Source: Streptomyces sp. NBC_00353
GTDB taxonomy: Bacteria; Actinomycetota; Actinomycetes; Streptomycetales; Streptomycetaceae
Length of the DNA: 64,000 nucleotides
Assembly (NCBI RefSeq): GCF_036108815.1
Contig: NZ_CP107985.1
Location: 8,367,501-8,431,500, forward strand
Direction of reading: 5' to 3'
A program made the translations under genes and the position numbers. Shown in pieces: positions 1 to 8,298 of the stretch; within the stretch, counting starts at the first letter, position 1, and every line of letters begins with the position of its first letter. The notes below the pieces were generated by a model. It saw only the letters and a list, made by a program, of their open reading frames with translations, had not been told where the DNA came from and made no database searches.

Positions 1-271
1 GGATGTAGAGCATGACAGGCAGCGGTTCGGTCGCCCCGGCCGGCTTGATGATGCGAGTACGCACCTGTCCGTACCGGCCGGCGTCGATGGTCACCCATTC
101 TTCGTCGATGTTGGGCTTCTCGACCCCTTCTCCGGTCTGGAGGCCGGCAAGGATGTCACGTCCCTGCTCGGGCGGGACCTCGTAGATGCGCGGGTGGGGG
201 CTGGTCGCGTCGGCCAGTTCCTGGGCAGCCGACTCGAGACGGGGAGGGGGAGGATTAGGCAGGTCAACCAT
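1..271 (-). CDS. alpha/beta hydrolase, N-terminal part (gene runs off the left edge)
   Basis: The reverse strand opens an ATG at 271 behind a good ribosome binding site (GGAGG, about 8 nt upstream) and stays open to base 1, giving 90 residues. The peptide begins MVDLPNPPPPRLES, continues with IYEVPPEQGRD, and ends with an extended beta-strand stretch IIKPAGATEPLPVMLYI. That layout is the cap and first core strands of HSL-type lipases/esterases, just before the oxyanion HGGG motif, which would lie outside the window together with the Ser-Asp-His triad. Substrate cannot be inferred. The gene is divergent from the VOC gene at 678. The family call rests on the N-terminus only. Confidence 0.72.
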   Translation of the reverse strand, partial: MVDLPNPPPPRLESAAQELADATSPHPRIYEVPPEQGRDILAGLQTGEGVEKPNIDEEWVTIDAGRYGQVRTRIIKPAGATEPLPVMLYI

Positions 272-677
272 GGAAGTGCCTCCAGGTCGGACTCGCAGAA
301 ACGAATCCATTCGCTCGTTGCCTACTCATCCGTGTTCTCACGGAAGAGCCCGGTGTGCAACGGGATCTTCTGGCGGACACATAAGGACAGCAGGCGCCAC
401 GGCCAGTAGTTGGCTCACGGGCGAGATGAGCAGCACCCGCGTGAAGATCGCGTGCGCGGACGGTTCCCGCTTGGTGATCAGGACCGTGCAGTCCGCCACC
501 GGGCCGGGTGCAGCGGTGGTCGGTACCGCACGTCGGTGGGCGTGGTGCGTGGACGCGGTGGTCGGATCGGCGGGTCGGGACGGCCGTCGGCGCTGCCTCA
601 TGTGAGGATCGCCGCACGTCGAACCGGCGACGCACGGGGTGCGGGATTCACCGACGTCAAGAAGGAAAGACATCCGC
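272..677. other. intergenic region between divergent genes, no gene recognised
   Basis: About 400 bp separate the divergent hydrolase and VOC genes. Several frames are open on both strands but none has a convincing ribosome binding site, family motif or consistent third-position G/C. A short plus-strand reading from 426 to 605 is the most protein-like but cannot be supported. Promoters for both flanking genes should lie here. Confidence 0.5.
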
Positions 678-1151
678 ATGGATCTGAAACTCGAAGTCAT
701 CGTGCTGCCCGTCTCCGACGTCGATCGGGCCAAGAGTTTTTACCAGGCGGCGGGCTTCCGGCTGGACATCGACCTCGTCGCCGGTGAGGACTACCGGGTG
801 GTGCAGTTCACGCCGCCCGGCTCCGAGTGTTCGATCATCCTGGGCAAGGGAGTCACTTCCGCCGCGCCCGGCTCGTTCCAGGGCCTGTACCTCATCGTCT
901 TCGACATCGAGGAGGCCCGCGCGGAGCTCATCGGCCGCGGCGTCGAAGTGGGCGAGGTGTTCCACGATGCCGGAGGGATTTTCGACCACGGTCACGATGC
1001 CGGAGAGGTCACCTACGGGGCCGGGGACGAGGGACGGGTGAGCGGTCCGCACCCCGCTCGTGCCGACTACGGCTCCTACGCCACCTTCCGCGACCCGGAT
1101 GGCAACGGCTGGGTGCTCCAGGAGGTGAAGAAGCGGGGCCCTGGCCGCTGA
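678..1151 (+). CDS. VOC (glyoxalase/bleomycin-resistance) family protein
   Basis: This 157-residue protein opens with MDLKLEVIVLPVSDVDRAKSF, the typical first beta-alpha unit of vicinal-oxygen-chelate proteins. It ends with the matching second module FRDPDGNGWVLQEV, where the glutamate is a usual metal ligand. The middle (GEVFHDAGG, then SGPHPARADYGSYATF) is the variant seen in glyoxalase-like proteins of actinomycetes. I chose the ATG at 678, with GAAGGAAAG upstream, over an in-frame ATG at 639 because the family begins at this point. The substrate is unknown; members include dioxygenases, isomerases and resistance proteins. It probably acts in the cytosol. Confidence 0.85.
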   Translation: MDLKLEVIVLPVSDVDRAKSFYQAAGFRLDIDLVAGEDYRVVQFTPPGSECSIILGKGVTSAAPGSFQGLYLIVFDIEEARAELIGRGVEVGEVFHDAGGIFDHGHDAGEVTYGAGDEGRVSGPHPARADYGSYATFRDPDGNGWVLQEVKKRGPGR

Positions 1152-1333
1152 CACCACGTCAGTCAACCAGGGGGCGACGGGCATGGAGTGCAGCCAGCCG
1201 GTTTGACAGGCAGGCGATCGGCGGCCTGAAGCGCGACCACAGGAACCAGAGACCGATACCCGGAGGCACGGATGACGGACAGCAGACCGAACTACGGCTG
1301 TGGCGTGACGGTCCTCGGCGGCGGTGGTTCGTC

Positions 1334-2095
1334 ATGACTGCCGCACCCAGTGATCCCGGCACCCGACGCCGGCCCGAGCTCGCCGACCAGACCGTCGTGG
1401 TGATCGGCGCCAGCGCGGGTATCGGACTGGAAACCGCCCGCCAGGTACGCGCACACGGCGGCCAGGTCGTCCTGGTCGGCCGCAACCCCGAACGGCTGCA
1501 GCAGGCTGCGCTCGAGCTCCATCCTGTTGGCACAGCAGCGTTCGACGCCACCGACACCGACCGTCTCAAGCAGTTCTTCCAGGATCTGCCCGGCCCGGTC
1601 GACCATGTGATGGTCACAGCCGGCAGCCCCTCCTACATGCCCTTGGAGGGCATGGACCTCACTGCCGCCCGCCGCGCCTTCGACGAGCGCCTCGCCATGA
1701 CACTCGCGGTCGCCCTCTACAGCCGTGACAGGGTCCGAGCCGGAGGTACGCTGCTGTTCGTCGGCGGCACCGGTGGTCGACGCCCCGGGGTCGGCATGGC
1801 CGTCATGTCCGCTGTCACCGCGGCTCTGCCCGCCCTCACCGCGAACCTGGCGCTCGAACTGGCTCCGATCCGGGTCAATCTCATCGCTGCCGGATTCGTC
1901 GACACGCCCCTGTCGGCCTCGCTCCTGGGCGATCAGCTCGATGCCCGGCGCGAGGAGCTGCGCGCCACGCTTCCCATCCGACGGGTCGTCGTCCCGGCTG
2001 ACGTGGCAGCTCTGGCCGTACACATCATGTGCAACGACGCACTCACCGGCGGAACGTACGACGTCGACGGCGGCCAGCAGCTCGTCTCCCACTGA
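1334..2095 (+). CDS. atypical SDR-family protein lacking the Tyr-Lys catalytic pair
   Basis: The 253-residue protein has a Rossmann dinucleotide site near residues 22-29 (GASAGIG), the HMVTAG-like segment that replaces NNAG, and the SDR C-terminal strand PIRVNLIAAGFVDTP. Where classical SDRs carry Ser...Tyr-x-x-x-Lys, this one reads GGRRPGVGMAVMSAVTAAL, so neither Tyr nor Lys is present. I know a subgroup of bacterial SDRs with the same GRRPG pattern; their chemistry is not settled. The start at 1334 sits just upstream of the conserved core. The gene is convergent with the canonical SDR at 2152-2871. It may still bind NAD(P), but a normal hydride-transfer mechanism is doubtful. Confidence 0.8.
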   Translation: MTAAPSDPGTRRRPELADQTVVVIGASAGIGLETARQVRAHGGQVVLVGRNPERLQQAALELHPVGTAAFDATDTDRLKQFFQDLPGPVDHVMVTAGSPSYMPLEGMDLTAARRAFDERLAMTLAVALYSRDRVRAGGTLLFVGGTGGRRPGVGMAVMSAVTAALPALTANLALELAPIRVNLIAAGFVDTPLSASLLGDQLDARREELRATLPIRRVVVPADVAALAVHIMCNDALTGGTYDVDGGQQLVSH

Positions 2096-2151
2096 CTGCA
2101 AGGGAGGAGCATCTCCGGGACGGCAGGCGAAATGACCCGTGGACGTGGAGA

Positions 2152-2871
2152 TCAGATCAGTGCCGGGCGGCCGGCGAGTTGCGGATACAGCGCCTCCGGG
2201 CCCAAGGGCAGCACTGCCCGGACCTGCTTGCTGACGTCGTCGGCGAGCACCTCGTACACGCCGGCCTCGACACCGTCGAGGGTCGCGCGGGCCACCATGA
2301 CGGGATCGGCCTTCGGACCGGTCAGATGCGCGACCATGTCCGTCGCCATGTAGCTGACGTGCAGGGCGGTGACCTGCGTGCCCTGTTCCGCAAGAGCCAC
2401 CCGCAAGGCGTTGGTCACCGACCATTCGGCGGCCTTGGCCGCGGCATATCCGGCGCTGGCCGGGATCGATATCCAGGACAGCACGGACAGAACATTGACC
2501 AGCGCGCCGCCGCCGTTGCGTCCGAGAACGGGGGCGAAGGCCCTACTCATGGCGAGGGTGCCGACAACGTGCGTCTCGAATTCCTTCCGGAACGCGTCCA
2601 GGTCGGACTCGAGCACGTCCGCCCGGGTCGTCGAACCGGCGTTGTTGACGAGGAGCGTCACGTCCTGGGCCTGCGCGGCTGCCGCGCGCACGGATTCGTG
2701 GTCGGTGATGTCGACTGCGACCGGGACGGCCCCGGGCACGGTGACCTTTCCGGGGTCGCGGGATCCCGCGTAGACCTTGGCCGCTCCGGCATCGAAGAGC
2801 GCCCGCACGAATTGCTCACCGAGTCCGCGGTTTGCTCCGGTGACGAAAGCGACAGACCCTTGGACCTTCAT
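2152..2871 (-). CDS. short-chain dehydrogenase/reductase (canonical)
   Basis: This is a 239-residue classical SDR: cofactor motif TGANRGLG at residues 11-18, NNAG near residue 85, and active-site Ser plus YAAAK around residues 139-155, followed by the helix KAAEWSVTNAL. It has the usual length for an NAD(P)-dependent oxidoreductase of alcohols or ketones. A GGGGAGG sequence lies 7 nt upstream of the ATG. The preceding reverse-strand region also has an open frame whose stop overlaps this start (see 2872-3333). Physiological substrate unknown. Confidence 0.88.
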   Translation of the reverse strand: MKVQGSVAFVTGANRGLGEQFVRALFDAGAAKVYAGSRDPGKVTVPGAVPVAVDITDHESVRAAAAQAQDVTLLVNNAGSTTRADVLESDLDAFRKEFETHVVGTLAMSRAFAPVLGRNGGGALVNVLSVLSWISIPASAGYAAAKAAEWSVTNALRVALAEQGTQVTALHVSYMATDMVAHLTGPKADPVMVARATLDGVEAGVYEVLADDVSKQVRAVLPLGPEALYPQLAGRPALI

Positions 2872-3333
2872 GGGAGAACCTCCCCGGCATTGGGCTGCAG
2901 GGCCGAAGACCGGCCGTTGGGACGGCGCGGCGCCACCCGCTCCGAACGTATATCGCCCGGGTGTCCGTCACCACCCGAACCGCGGGCGGCCGGTGCGGCG
3001 GGTTTGACGCGACGAGCGCGCCTGACGACTGCCCTCCCGGCAGCCGGGATGAGCGCGAGGCCCATCCGGTACAGGTGCAGGACGATCCGGGCTGCGTTGT
3101 GGTCGGCGTTGCCCGACCATCCGCCGCCGACCGCGGCGCCCGCAGCAGCAGCAGCAAGGGCTCGCGCCTGACGTCTCGGCGGGGCCGGTCGGCCGACCGG
3201 CCAGGTGTGAACGGGCGTGTCGGAATGCAGGTGCTCGATGTGTCGGCGGGGCATCAGGCGCAGTCCTTCACGGCCGCGTGCGGGAGCCGGGGTGGGTGTG
3301 GTGTCGGTCCCGCCCACGCAAGGTGCCCCCCGC
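2872..3333. other. 462-bp spacer between two minus-strand genes, doubtful small ORF
   Basis: A minus-strand frame runs from 3317 to 2868 and its TGA overlaps the SDR start codon as ATGA, which could allow translational coupling. An internal start would give MPRRHIEHLHSDTPVHTW followed by an Ala-rich stretch and a basic tail. The composition is not that of a recognised family and no good ribosome binding site is visible, so I do not call it a gene. It may simply be the leader and promoter of the SDR. Confidence 0.35.
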
Positions 3334-4605
3334 TCAGCGCACCGACGCGGCCGGCGGGCGTTCGCGCAGGGCGCCGTAGGCGAGGAAGTACGCCGGCAGG
3401 CGGTTCAGCCACCGCGAGGTCGTGATGAGCTCACTCAGTCGCTGGGCGCGCTTCCGGCTGCCGAACGGCGGGCGGCCCGACAGGACCGGTTCGAGGACGT
3501 TCGTGTGGGCGAAGCGCTGCAGGGCCTGCGTCGCGGCGGTGGTCGGCCAGCGGCGGCACTGGACGCGGCGGACGGTCCGCAGGCCGACCGCGCCCGCGCG
3601 CAGCGGTTCGACGAGATACCGGGCGGCGGCCACCGCGTCCTCGACGGCGAGGTTGATGCCGATGCCGAAGACGGGTGACATCGCGTGTGCCGCGTCGCCG
3701 ATGCACAGCAGTCCCGGGCGGTGCCAGCGCCGTAGCCGGTCGAGCCGTACGTCGAGCAGCTTCACGTCGTCCCACGACCCGAGCGCGTGCACCCGGTCCG
3801 CGAGCCAGGGGACGGCAGTCGTGAATTCGCCCATGAAGCGGTCGAGACCGGCGGCGCGACGCCGGGTGTCGGTTCCCTTGGGGATCAGTGCGGCGCACTG
3901 CCAGTAGTCCCCGCGGTCGATCATGGCGCTGAAGAACCGGTCGCCGACACCTCCCACCAGCCCGTGCGGGTCGTCCTCCCGCCGCGGCAGCCGGAACCAC
4001 CAGGCGTCCATCGGGCAGGTGAACTTCCGCAGTCCCAGTTCGGGCAACGCCCTGGCCAGCGAGGACCGGCCGTCGCAGGCCACGGTGAGGGTGGCCCGCA
4101 GCTCACCGGTACGGCCGTCGGACGTGCGGTAGCGGACCCCCGTGACCCTGCCCCGAGCTCTCGGCCTCGCTCGACCAGGGGGGACCTCCGTGCGGTCCAT
4201 GAGGAAGGCGGTCGCCTCGGTGTTCATCCGCACGGTGAAGGACGGCTCCCGCCCGGCCTCGTCCGCGAGGAGGTTGAGCAGATCCCACTGGGGCACCATC
4301 GCGATGTAGTTGTACTTGCCCCGCAGCGCGCCGATGTTTCCGACGGTGACCAGCGAACGGTCCGGGCCGAGCGGCAGCTGGACTGTCGTCAACCGCCGCT
4401 GGGGCAGCCGGCCGAATTGCCCGGCCAGCCCCAGGTCGTCCAGCAGCGCCAGGGTGGACGGATGAACAGTGTCACCGCGGAAGTCCCGCAGGAAGTCGCC
4501 GTGCTTCTCCAGGACCGTGACCGCCACCCCCGCCCGGGCCAGCAGCAGCCCGAGGACCATACCGGCGGGGCCGCCCCCCACCACGCAGCACGTGGTCCGC
4601 TCCAT
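3334..4605 (-). CDS. FAD-dependent monooxygenase (PheA/UbiH type)
   Basis: From the ATG at 4605 (GGGAGCAG upstream) the protein is 423 residues. It begins METRT-like with the FAD dinucleotide motif GGGPAGMVLGLLLARAG, and has the DG substrate/NADPH motif in ACDGRSSLAR and the second FAD motif CIGDAAHAMSPVFGIGINL near residue 310. These are the three hallmarks of group A flavoprotein monooxygenases that hydroxylate aromatic or polyketide-like substrates with NAD(P)H and O2. An upstream in-frame ATG at 4644 is less likely because it lies inside an inverted repeat at 4643-4656. Residues about 140-152 are encoded by a palindromic insert (see 4151-4186). It is divergent from the P450 at 4713, suggesting joint tailoring of one substrate. 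Confidence 0.87.
   Translation of the reverse strand: MERTTCCVVGGGPAGMVLGLLLARAGVAVTVLEKHGDFLRDFRGDTVHPSTLALLDDLGLAGQFGRLPQRRLTTVQLPLGPDRSLVTVGNIGALRGKYNYIAMVPQWDLLNLLADEAGREPSFTVRMNTEATAFLMDRTEVPPGRARPRARGRVTGVRYRTSDGRTGELRATLTVACDGRSSLARALPELGLRKFTCPMDAWWFRLPRREDDPHGLVGGVGDRFFSAMIDRGDYWQCAALIPKGTDTRRRAAGLDRFMGEFTTAVPWLADRVHALGSWDDVKLLDVRLDRLRRWHRPGLLCIGDAAHAMSPVFGIGINLAVEDAVAAARYLVEPLRAGAVGLRTVRRVQCRRWPTTAATQALQRFAHTNVLEPVLSGRPPFGSRKRAQRLSELITTSRWLNRLPAYFLAYGALRERPPAASVR
4151..4186. repeat. 36-bp palindromic element inserted in frame in the monooxygenase gene
   Basis: The segment has outer C4/G5 arms and inner CGAGC/GCTCG arms around CTCTCGGCCT. It matches, from memory, a hairpin sequence that occurs in many intergenic regions of Streptomyces genomes. 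Here it contributes exactly 12 codons (VPPGRARPRARG) between two conserved parts of the flavoprotein, without breaking the frame. Relatives that I recall have only a short turn at this place. Confidence 0.5.
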
Positions 4606-4642
4606 CGCCACTGCTCCCTTCGGTGAAATCCTCGGGTCGGTC

Positions 4643-4656
4643 ATATCGGTAGATAT
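4643..4656. promoter_or_regulatory. AT-rich inverted repeat between divergent monooxygenase and P450 genes
   Basis: ATATC-GGTA-GATAT is a perfect inverted repeat with 5-nt arms, markedly AT-rich against its surroundings. It lies 57 nt before the P450 start and 38 nt before the preferred monooxygenase start. It could be a binding site for a PadR-, TetR- or MarR-type repressor that controls both genes, or contain overlapping -10 regions. No such regulator is encoded next to it. Confidence 0.45.
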
Positions 4657-4712
4657 ACCCTCAGTCCTGACGAGTCCCCACTAAAGGGTCGCAATGTATC
4701 CCTGGAGGCATC

Positions 4713-5942
4713 ATGAGTCAGCAGCAGCCGGTCCCTCTGCCCTACGCCGACCCGGCCTTCGTCGCGGATCCCTTCCCGCTCTTCCGGCAGTTGCGCGAGG
4801 AGGGCCCGGTGCGCCGTGCCGTGATCGCGGGCGGCCTGGAGGCCTGGCTGGTCACGCGGTACGACGACGGTCTCGCGGCCCTGGCGGACCCCCGGTTGAG
4901 CAGCGACGTCCGCGACGCCTCGGATCCCCGGCTGCTGCGGCAGCTGCCCGTGACGGAACGCGAGTCGATGATCAGCAACATGCTCCGCTCCGACCCACCC
5001 GACCACACCCGCCTGCGCCGTCTGGTCTCCAGGGCGTTCACGGCGCGCAGGGTGGCCGAGATGCGGCCCCGTATCCAGGAGATCAGCGACCGGCTGCTCG
5101 ACGCGGTCGCGCCGGCCGGCCGGGCCGAACTCGTCGCGGACTTCGCGCTTCCGCTGCCGGTCACCGTGATCAGCGAACTGCTCGGCGTGCCCGTGGAGGA
5201 CCGGTACGACTTCCAGCGGTGGACGGACGACATGCTCCTGCGAGGGGCGGAGCCCCCGGACCCGGCACTCGTGGACGAGTCATGGCAGCGGATGCACGCG
5301 TACCTGACCAAGCTCCTGGAAGCCAAACGGGCCCGGCCCGGGGACGATCTGCTCGGCGCGCTGATCACCGCCAGGGACGAGGAGCAGCAGCTGAACGAGG
5401 ACGAGCTGATCGCCATGTCGTTCCTGCTGCTGGTGGCGGGATACATCACCACCGTCAACCTGATCGGCGGCGGTATCGCGGCGCTGCTCGCCAACCCCCG
5501 TCAGCTCGAGATGCTGCGGGACGACCCGGCGCTGCTGCCGGGCGCGATCGAGGAATTCCTGCGTTACGACGGACCGGTCAACCCCGGCATCGCCCGGTTC
5601 GCGCGCGAGGACGTCGAGATCGCGGGCGTGAACATCCCGTGCGGCGCGACCGTGCTGATCGCCTCCGCCATCGCGGACCGCGACCCGGCACGGTTCTCCG
5701 ATCCGGACCGGTTGGACATCACCCGGCGGGACACCGCCCACCTTGCGTTCGGGCACGGCATCCACTACTGCCTGGGGGCACCGCTGGCCAGACTGGAGGG
5801 TCAGATCGCCATCGGAACCGCCCTGCGCCGCCTCCCGGACCTCGCGCTGGCCGTGCCGCCGGGCGAGCTGCGCTGGCGACCGGGCGGGCTGCGTGGCCCC
5901 GAGCGTCTGCCTGTCACCTTCACCTCCGGCGGCGCCGGCTGA
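4713..5942 (+). CDS. cytochrome P450 with atypical I-helix
   Basis: The 409-residue protein is the usual length for a bacterial class I P450. The ExxR motif is E281-F-L-R284 and the heme-binding loop is FGHGIHYCLG, with the thiolate ligand at C353. The I-helix reads A242-G-Y-I-T-T247, where most P450s have AGxE/DTT; the acidic residue of the proton-relay pair is Ile, while the Thr is kept. An excellent GGAGG lies 6 nt before the ATG. No ferredoxin is encoded beside it, though a ferredoxin/reductase pair exists at 14802-16431. It is divergent from a flavin monooxygenase, a pairing common in secondary-metabolite tailoring. Substrate unknown. Confidence 0.92.
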   Translation: MSQQQPVPLPYADPAFVADPFPLFRQLREEGPVRRAVIAGGLEAWLVTRYDDGLAALADPRLSSDVRDASDPRLLRQLPVTERESMISNMLRSDPPDHTRLRRLVSRAFTARRVAEMRPRIQEISDRLLDAVAPAGRAELVADFALPLPVTVISELLGVPVEDRYDFQRWTDDMLLRGAEPPDPALVDESWQRMHAYLTKLLEAKRARPGDDLLGALITARDEEQQLNEDELIAMSFLLLVAGYITTVNLIGGGIAALLANPRQLEMLRDDPALLPGAIEEFLRYDGPVNPGIARFAREDVEIAGVNIPCGATVLIASAIADRDPARFSDPDRLDITRRDTAHLAFGHGIHYCLGAPLARLEGQIAIGTALRRLPDLALAVPPGELRWRPGGLRGPERLPVTFTSGGAG

Positions 5943-6050
5943 GAGCGCCGGAATCCAAGAGCGTCCCGGCGCCCAAGCCCTCCGCCGCTCTCTCGGCACC
6001 ACCTCAGCAGCGGCATGGTGCGAGCGAGGGTGACCGGCGACGGCCGCCTG

Positions 6051-7541
6051 TTACTCCTGCGCGGCTGCGAGTTCGCGCACCGTGGCCATGTCGCTGAACG
6101 GAATCAGCTGTTCGCCGACGATCTGGTACGGCTCACTGCCCTTCCCCGCAACCAGGACGATGTCATCCGGACCGGCGGCGGACAGGGCGAAGGCGATGGC
6201 CCGGCGGCGGTCTGCGAACCTCTCGAACCGGGTGCCGGTGGCCACGAGCCCCGGCGTGATCTGGTCCATGATCGCCTCGGGGTCCTCGTTCCGTGGGTTG
6301 TCCGAGGTGAGGACACACAGATCGGAGTGGGTTCCGGCGATCTCGCCCATCTGCGCGCGCTTGGTGGCGTCCCGGTCGCCCCCGCAGCCGAACACGGTGA
6401 CGACCCGGCCCGGCGCGAAGTCCCGGATGGCGCAGAGCACCTTGTCCAGGGAGTCGGGTGAGTGGGCGTAGTCCACGATCACGGACGAACCGTGGGGGGT
6501 CTCGAAGCGTTCGAGCCGCCCGGGGACCGGGGGCATCCGGTCGAGTGCGGCCACCAGACCCGCCAGGTCGTGCCCCAGGAGGTGGCAGGCCGCGACGGCG
6601 GCCAGCGCATTGGCCACCGAGAACCGGCCGGGCACCGGGATCGCCGCGGGGTATTTGCTTCCCGCATGGTGGAGGGTGAAGCGCGTACCGAAGGCGTTCA
6701 TGCTCAGGTCCGTCGCCCGGTAGTCGGCCTCCGCGTCGATGCCGTACGTGGTGACCGCGCCCGGCATGATCCGCCCGATCCCGGCCCCCACGGAGTCGTC
6801 GGCGTTGACCACCGCGAGCCGGCAAAGCCCTTGGAAGAGGCGGAGCTTGGCGTCGCGGTAGTTCTCCATGGTGCCGTGGTCGTCCAGGTGGTCCTGCGTG
6901 AGGTTGGTGAAGATCCCCACGTCGATGAACGCATGGTCCACCCGGTGGTTCAGCAGGCCCATCGAGGTGGCCTCCAGGACGACGGTGCCCACCTCGTGGT
7001 CGCGCATGTGTCCCAACAGGTACTGGAAGTCCGGCGATTCCGGTGTAGTCAGCACCGAGCGGGGCATCGGGATCACTTCGTCGCCGATGCGGCTGCCCGA
7101 TGTCCCGATCACGCCCACCTTCGCGCCTTCGGCGATCCTCAGGACGGACTCGACCATGTACGACACCGAGGTCTTCCCGTTGGTGCCGGTCACGGCCACC
7201 ATGTCCATGTCCTGACCGGGTTCGCCGTAGTAGCGCGAGGTGACGACCGCCGCTGCCACCCGGGTGTCCGGCACACGGACGACGCATGCGTCGCCTGCCG
7301 ATGCCCATACTGCCGCGGGGAGATCGGGCGCTGCCCTGTCGACGAGTACCGCCACAGCGCCACGCGCCAGTGCCGAGCCGACGGCCTCGGGCCCCCCTTC
7401 CCGATGACCGGGCACGGCGATGAACAGCGAACCCGGTGAAACGCGATGGGCGTCGAAACAGGCTCCTGCGCTGATCCTCGTATCCGGATCGCCCAGGAGG
7501 ACCTCGTGATCGTGACCGGCCAGCAACTCCCTCAACTTCAT
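6051..7541 (-). CDS. MurE-type UDP-MurNAc-tripeptide synthetase paralogue
   Basis: This 496-residue ATP-dependent amide ligase has the full Mur architecture: an N-terminal UDP-binding domain, central ATPase (TGTNGKTS near residue 118), the DHLDDHG segment followed by YRDAK whose Lys is the carbamylated residue in MurE, and a C-terminal ligase domain. The diaminopimelate-recognition loop DNPR is present (TSDNPRNEDP). The usual GKGHE appears as GKGSE, with the Glu kept. It is expected to add diaminopimelate to UDP-MurNAc-L-Ala-D-Glu in the cytosol. It is not in a division/cell-wall cluster: neighbours are a P450 and a lamin-tail protein, so it is probably a second copy or a ligase recruited for another peptide. 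GAGGA lies 6 nt before the start. Confidence 0.88.
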   Translation of the reverse strand: MKLRELLAGHDHEVLLGDPDTRISAGACFDAHRVSPGSLFIAVPGHREGGPEAVGSALARGAVAVLVDRAAPDLPAAVWASAGDACVVRVPDTRVAAAVVTSRYYGEPGQDMDMVAVTGTNGKTSVSYMVESVLRIAEGAKVGVIGTSGSRIGDEVIPMPRSVLTTPESPDFQYLLGHMRDHEVGTVVLEATSMGLLNHRVDHAFIDVGIFTNLTQDHLDDHGTMENYRDAKLRLFQGLCRLAVVNADDSVGAGIGRIMPGAVTTYGIDAEADYRATDLSMNAFGTRFTLHHAGSKYPAAIPVPGRFSVANALAAVAACHLLGHDLAGLVAALDRMPPVPGRLERFETPHGSSVIVDYAHSPDSLDKVLCAIRDFAPGRVVTVFGCGGDRDATKRAQMGEIAGTHSDLCVLTSDNPRNEDPEAIMDQITPGLVATGTRFERFADRRRAIAFALSAAGPDDIVLVAGKGSEPYQIVGEQLIPFSDMATVRELAAAQE

Positions 7542-8298
7542 ACAGGGTCCTCTCGAAAATGCGGCACGCCCCTTCGGTTGTCGCCGAAGGGGATGCCGAC
7601 GGCACGCCGAGGAGCTGCGCGAGTGTGGGGTGCTGCGGAACGCACAGCGAAGGGGGTGGAGAAGCGCTCCATGTGCGGAGCGGAAGCGATGGGAGGAGAT
7701 GCGGATCAGACGATCGGCACCGAAACCTCGAAGACCGTGAGTGCCTGGCTAGCCGTGACCGTGCAGCGCACGGCAGCGCGCCTCGGGCGCAACAGGGCTC
7801 AGCACGTGAGGGGCCTGTCGCAGGCACTCCCTCACTGCATGTGTGTTGCCCATGGGTGGAGTGTACGTCCCACGGAGCGGCCCTGAATCCGCTTCGCTCG
7901 CCTCGACCGGCCGGTTCGCGGTCGCGGCTGCCTCGCCGCAGTTCGGTGCGCAGCTCGGGCTGATCTCACACGCGTTGCGCGCCCGACGAAGCGGTGGCAC
8001 CGCTCAGCAGGATGTCGTCGATGCGGGTCTTTCGCCGGGCGCCCGCTGCGGCGGTGCCGGGCGGCATGGCGCAATCCCGGGCGACGAACGCGGACTCGCG
8101 AGAGGCGCTGGTCGGTGGCTTCGGCTCGGCCGACCTGGTCTGCCGGGTCTGTCAACTCGTCAGCTGTGCCTTGCGCTTGAGCGACTCCTGGCAGGCGCTG
8201 CGCAACTGCCTTCACATTTTCATCACTCTTTCGACACCTAGTCATCACAGATTGTGTATGCTCCAGGCGCTCTATCCGCACCACTGGGGGGATTCCTC
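7542..8298. other. 757-bp region with no recognisable gene
   Basis: The region lies between the divergent ligase and lamin-tail genes. Frames are open on both strands but none combines a ribosome binding site with a family motif. One minus-strand stretch near 7955-8070 (KTRIDDILLSGATASSG) has coding-like third positions and ends at a stop; it may be a decayed fragment. A plausible promoter for the next gene is TCGACA at 8231 with TATGCT at 8256, about 19 nt apart. Confidence 0.4.

Noticed and set aside
2868..3317. Minus-strand open frame overlapping the SDR start as ATGA
   Set aside because: Coupling-like overlap is attractive, but there is no ribosome site, no family and odd composition; kept only as a note.
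4644..4644. ATG at 4644 as start of the flavin monooxygenase
   Set aside because: It lies inside the inverted repeat at 4643-4656 and the 13 extra residues are not part of the family; 4605 has a better ribosome site.
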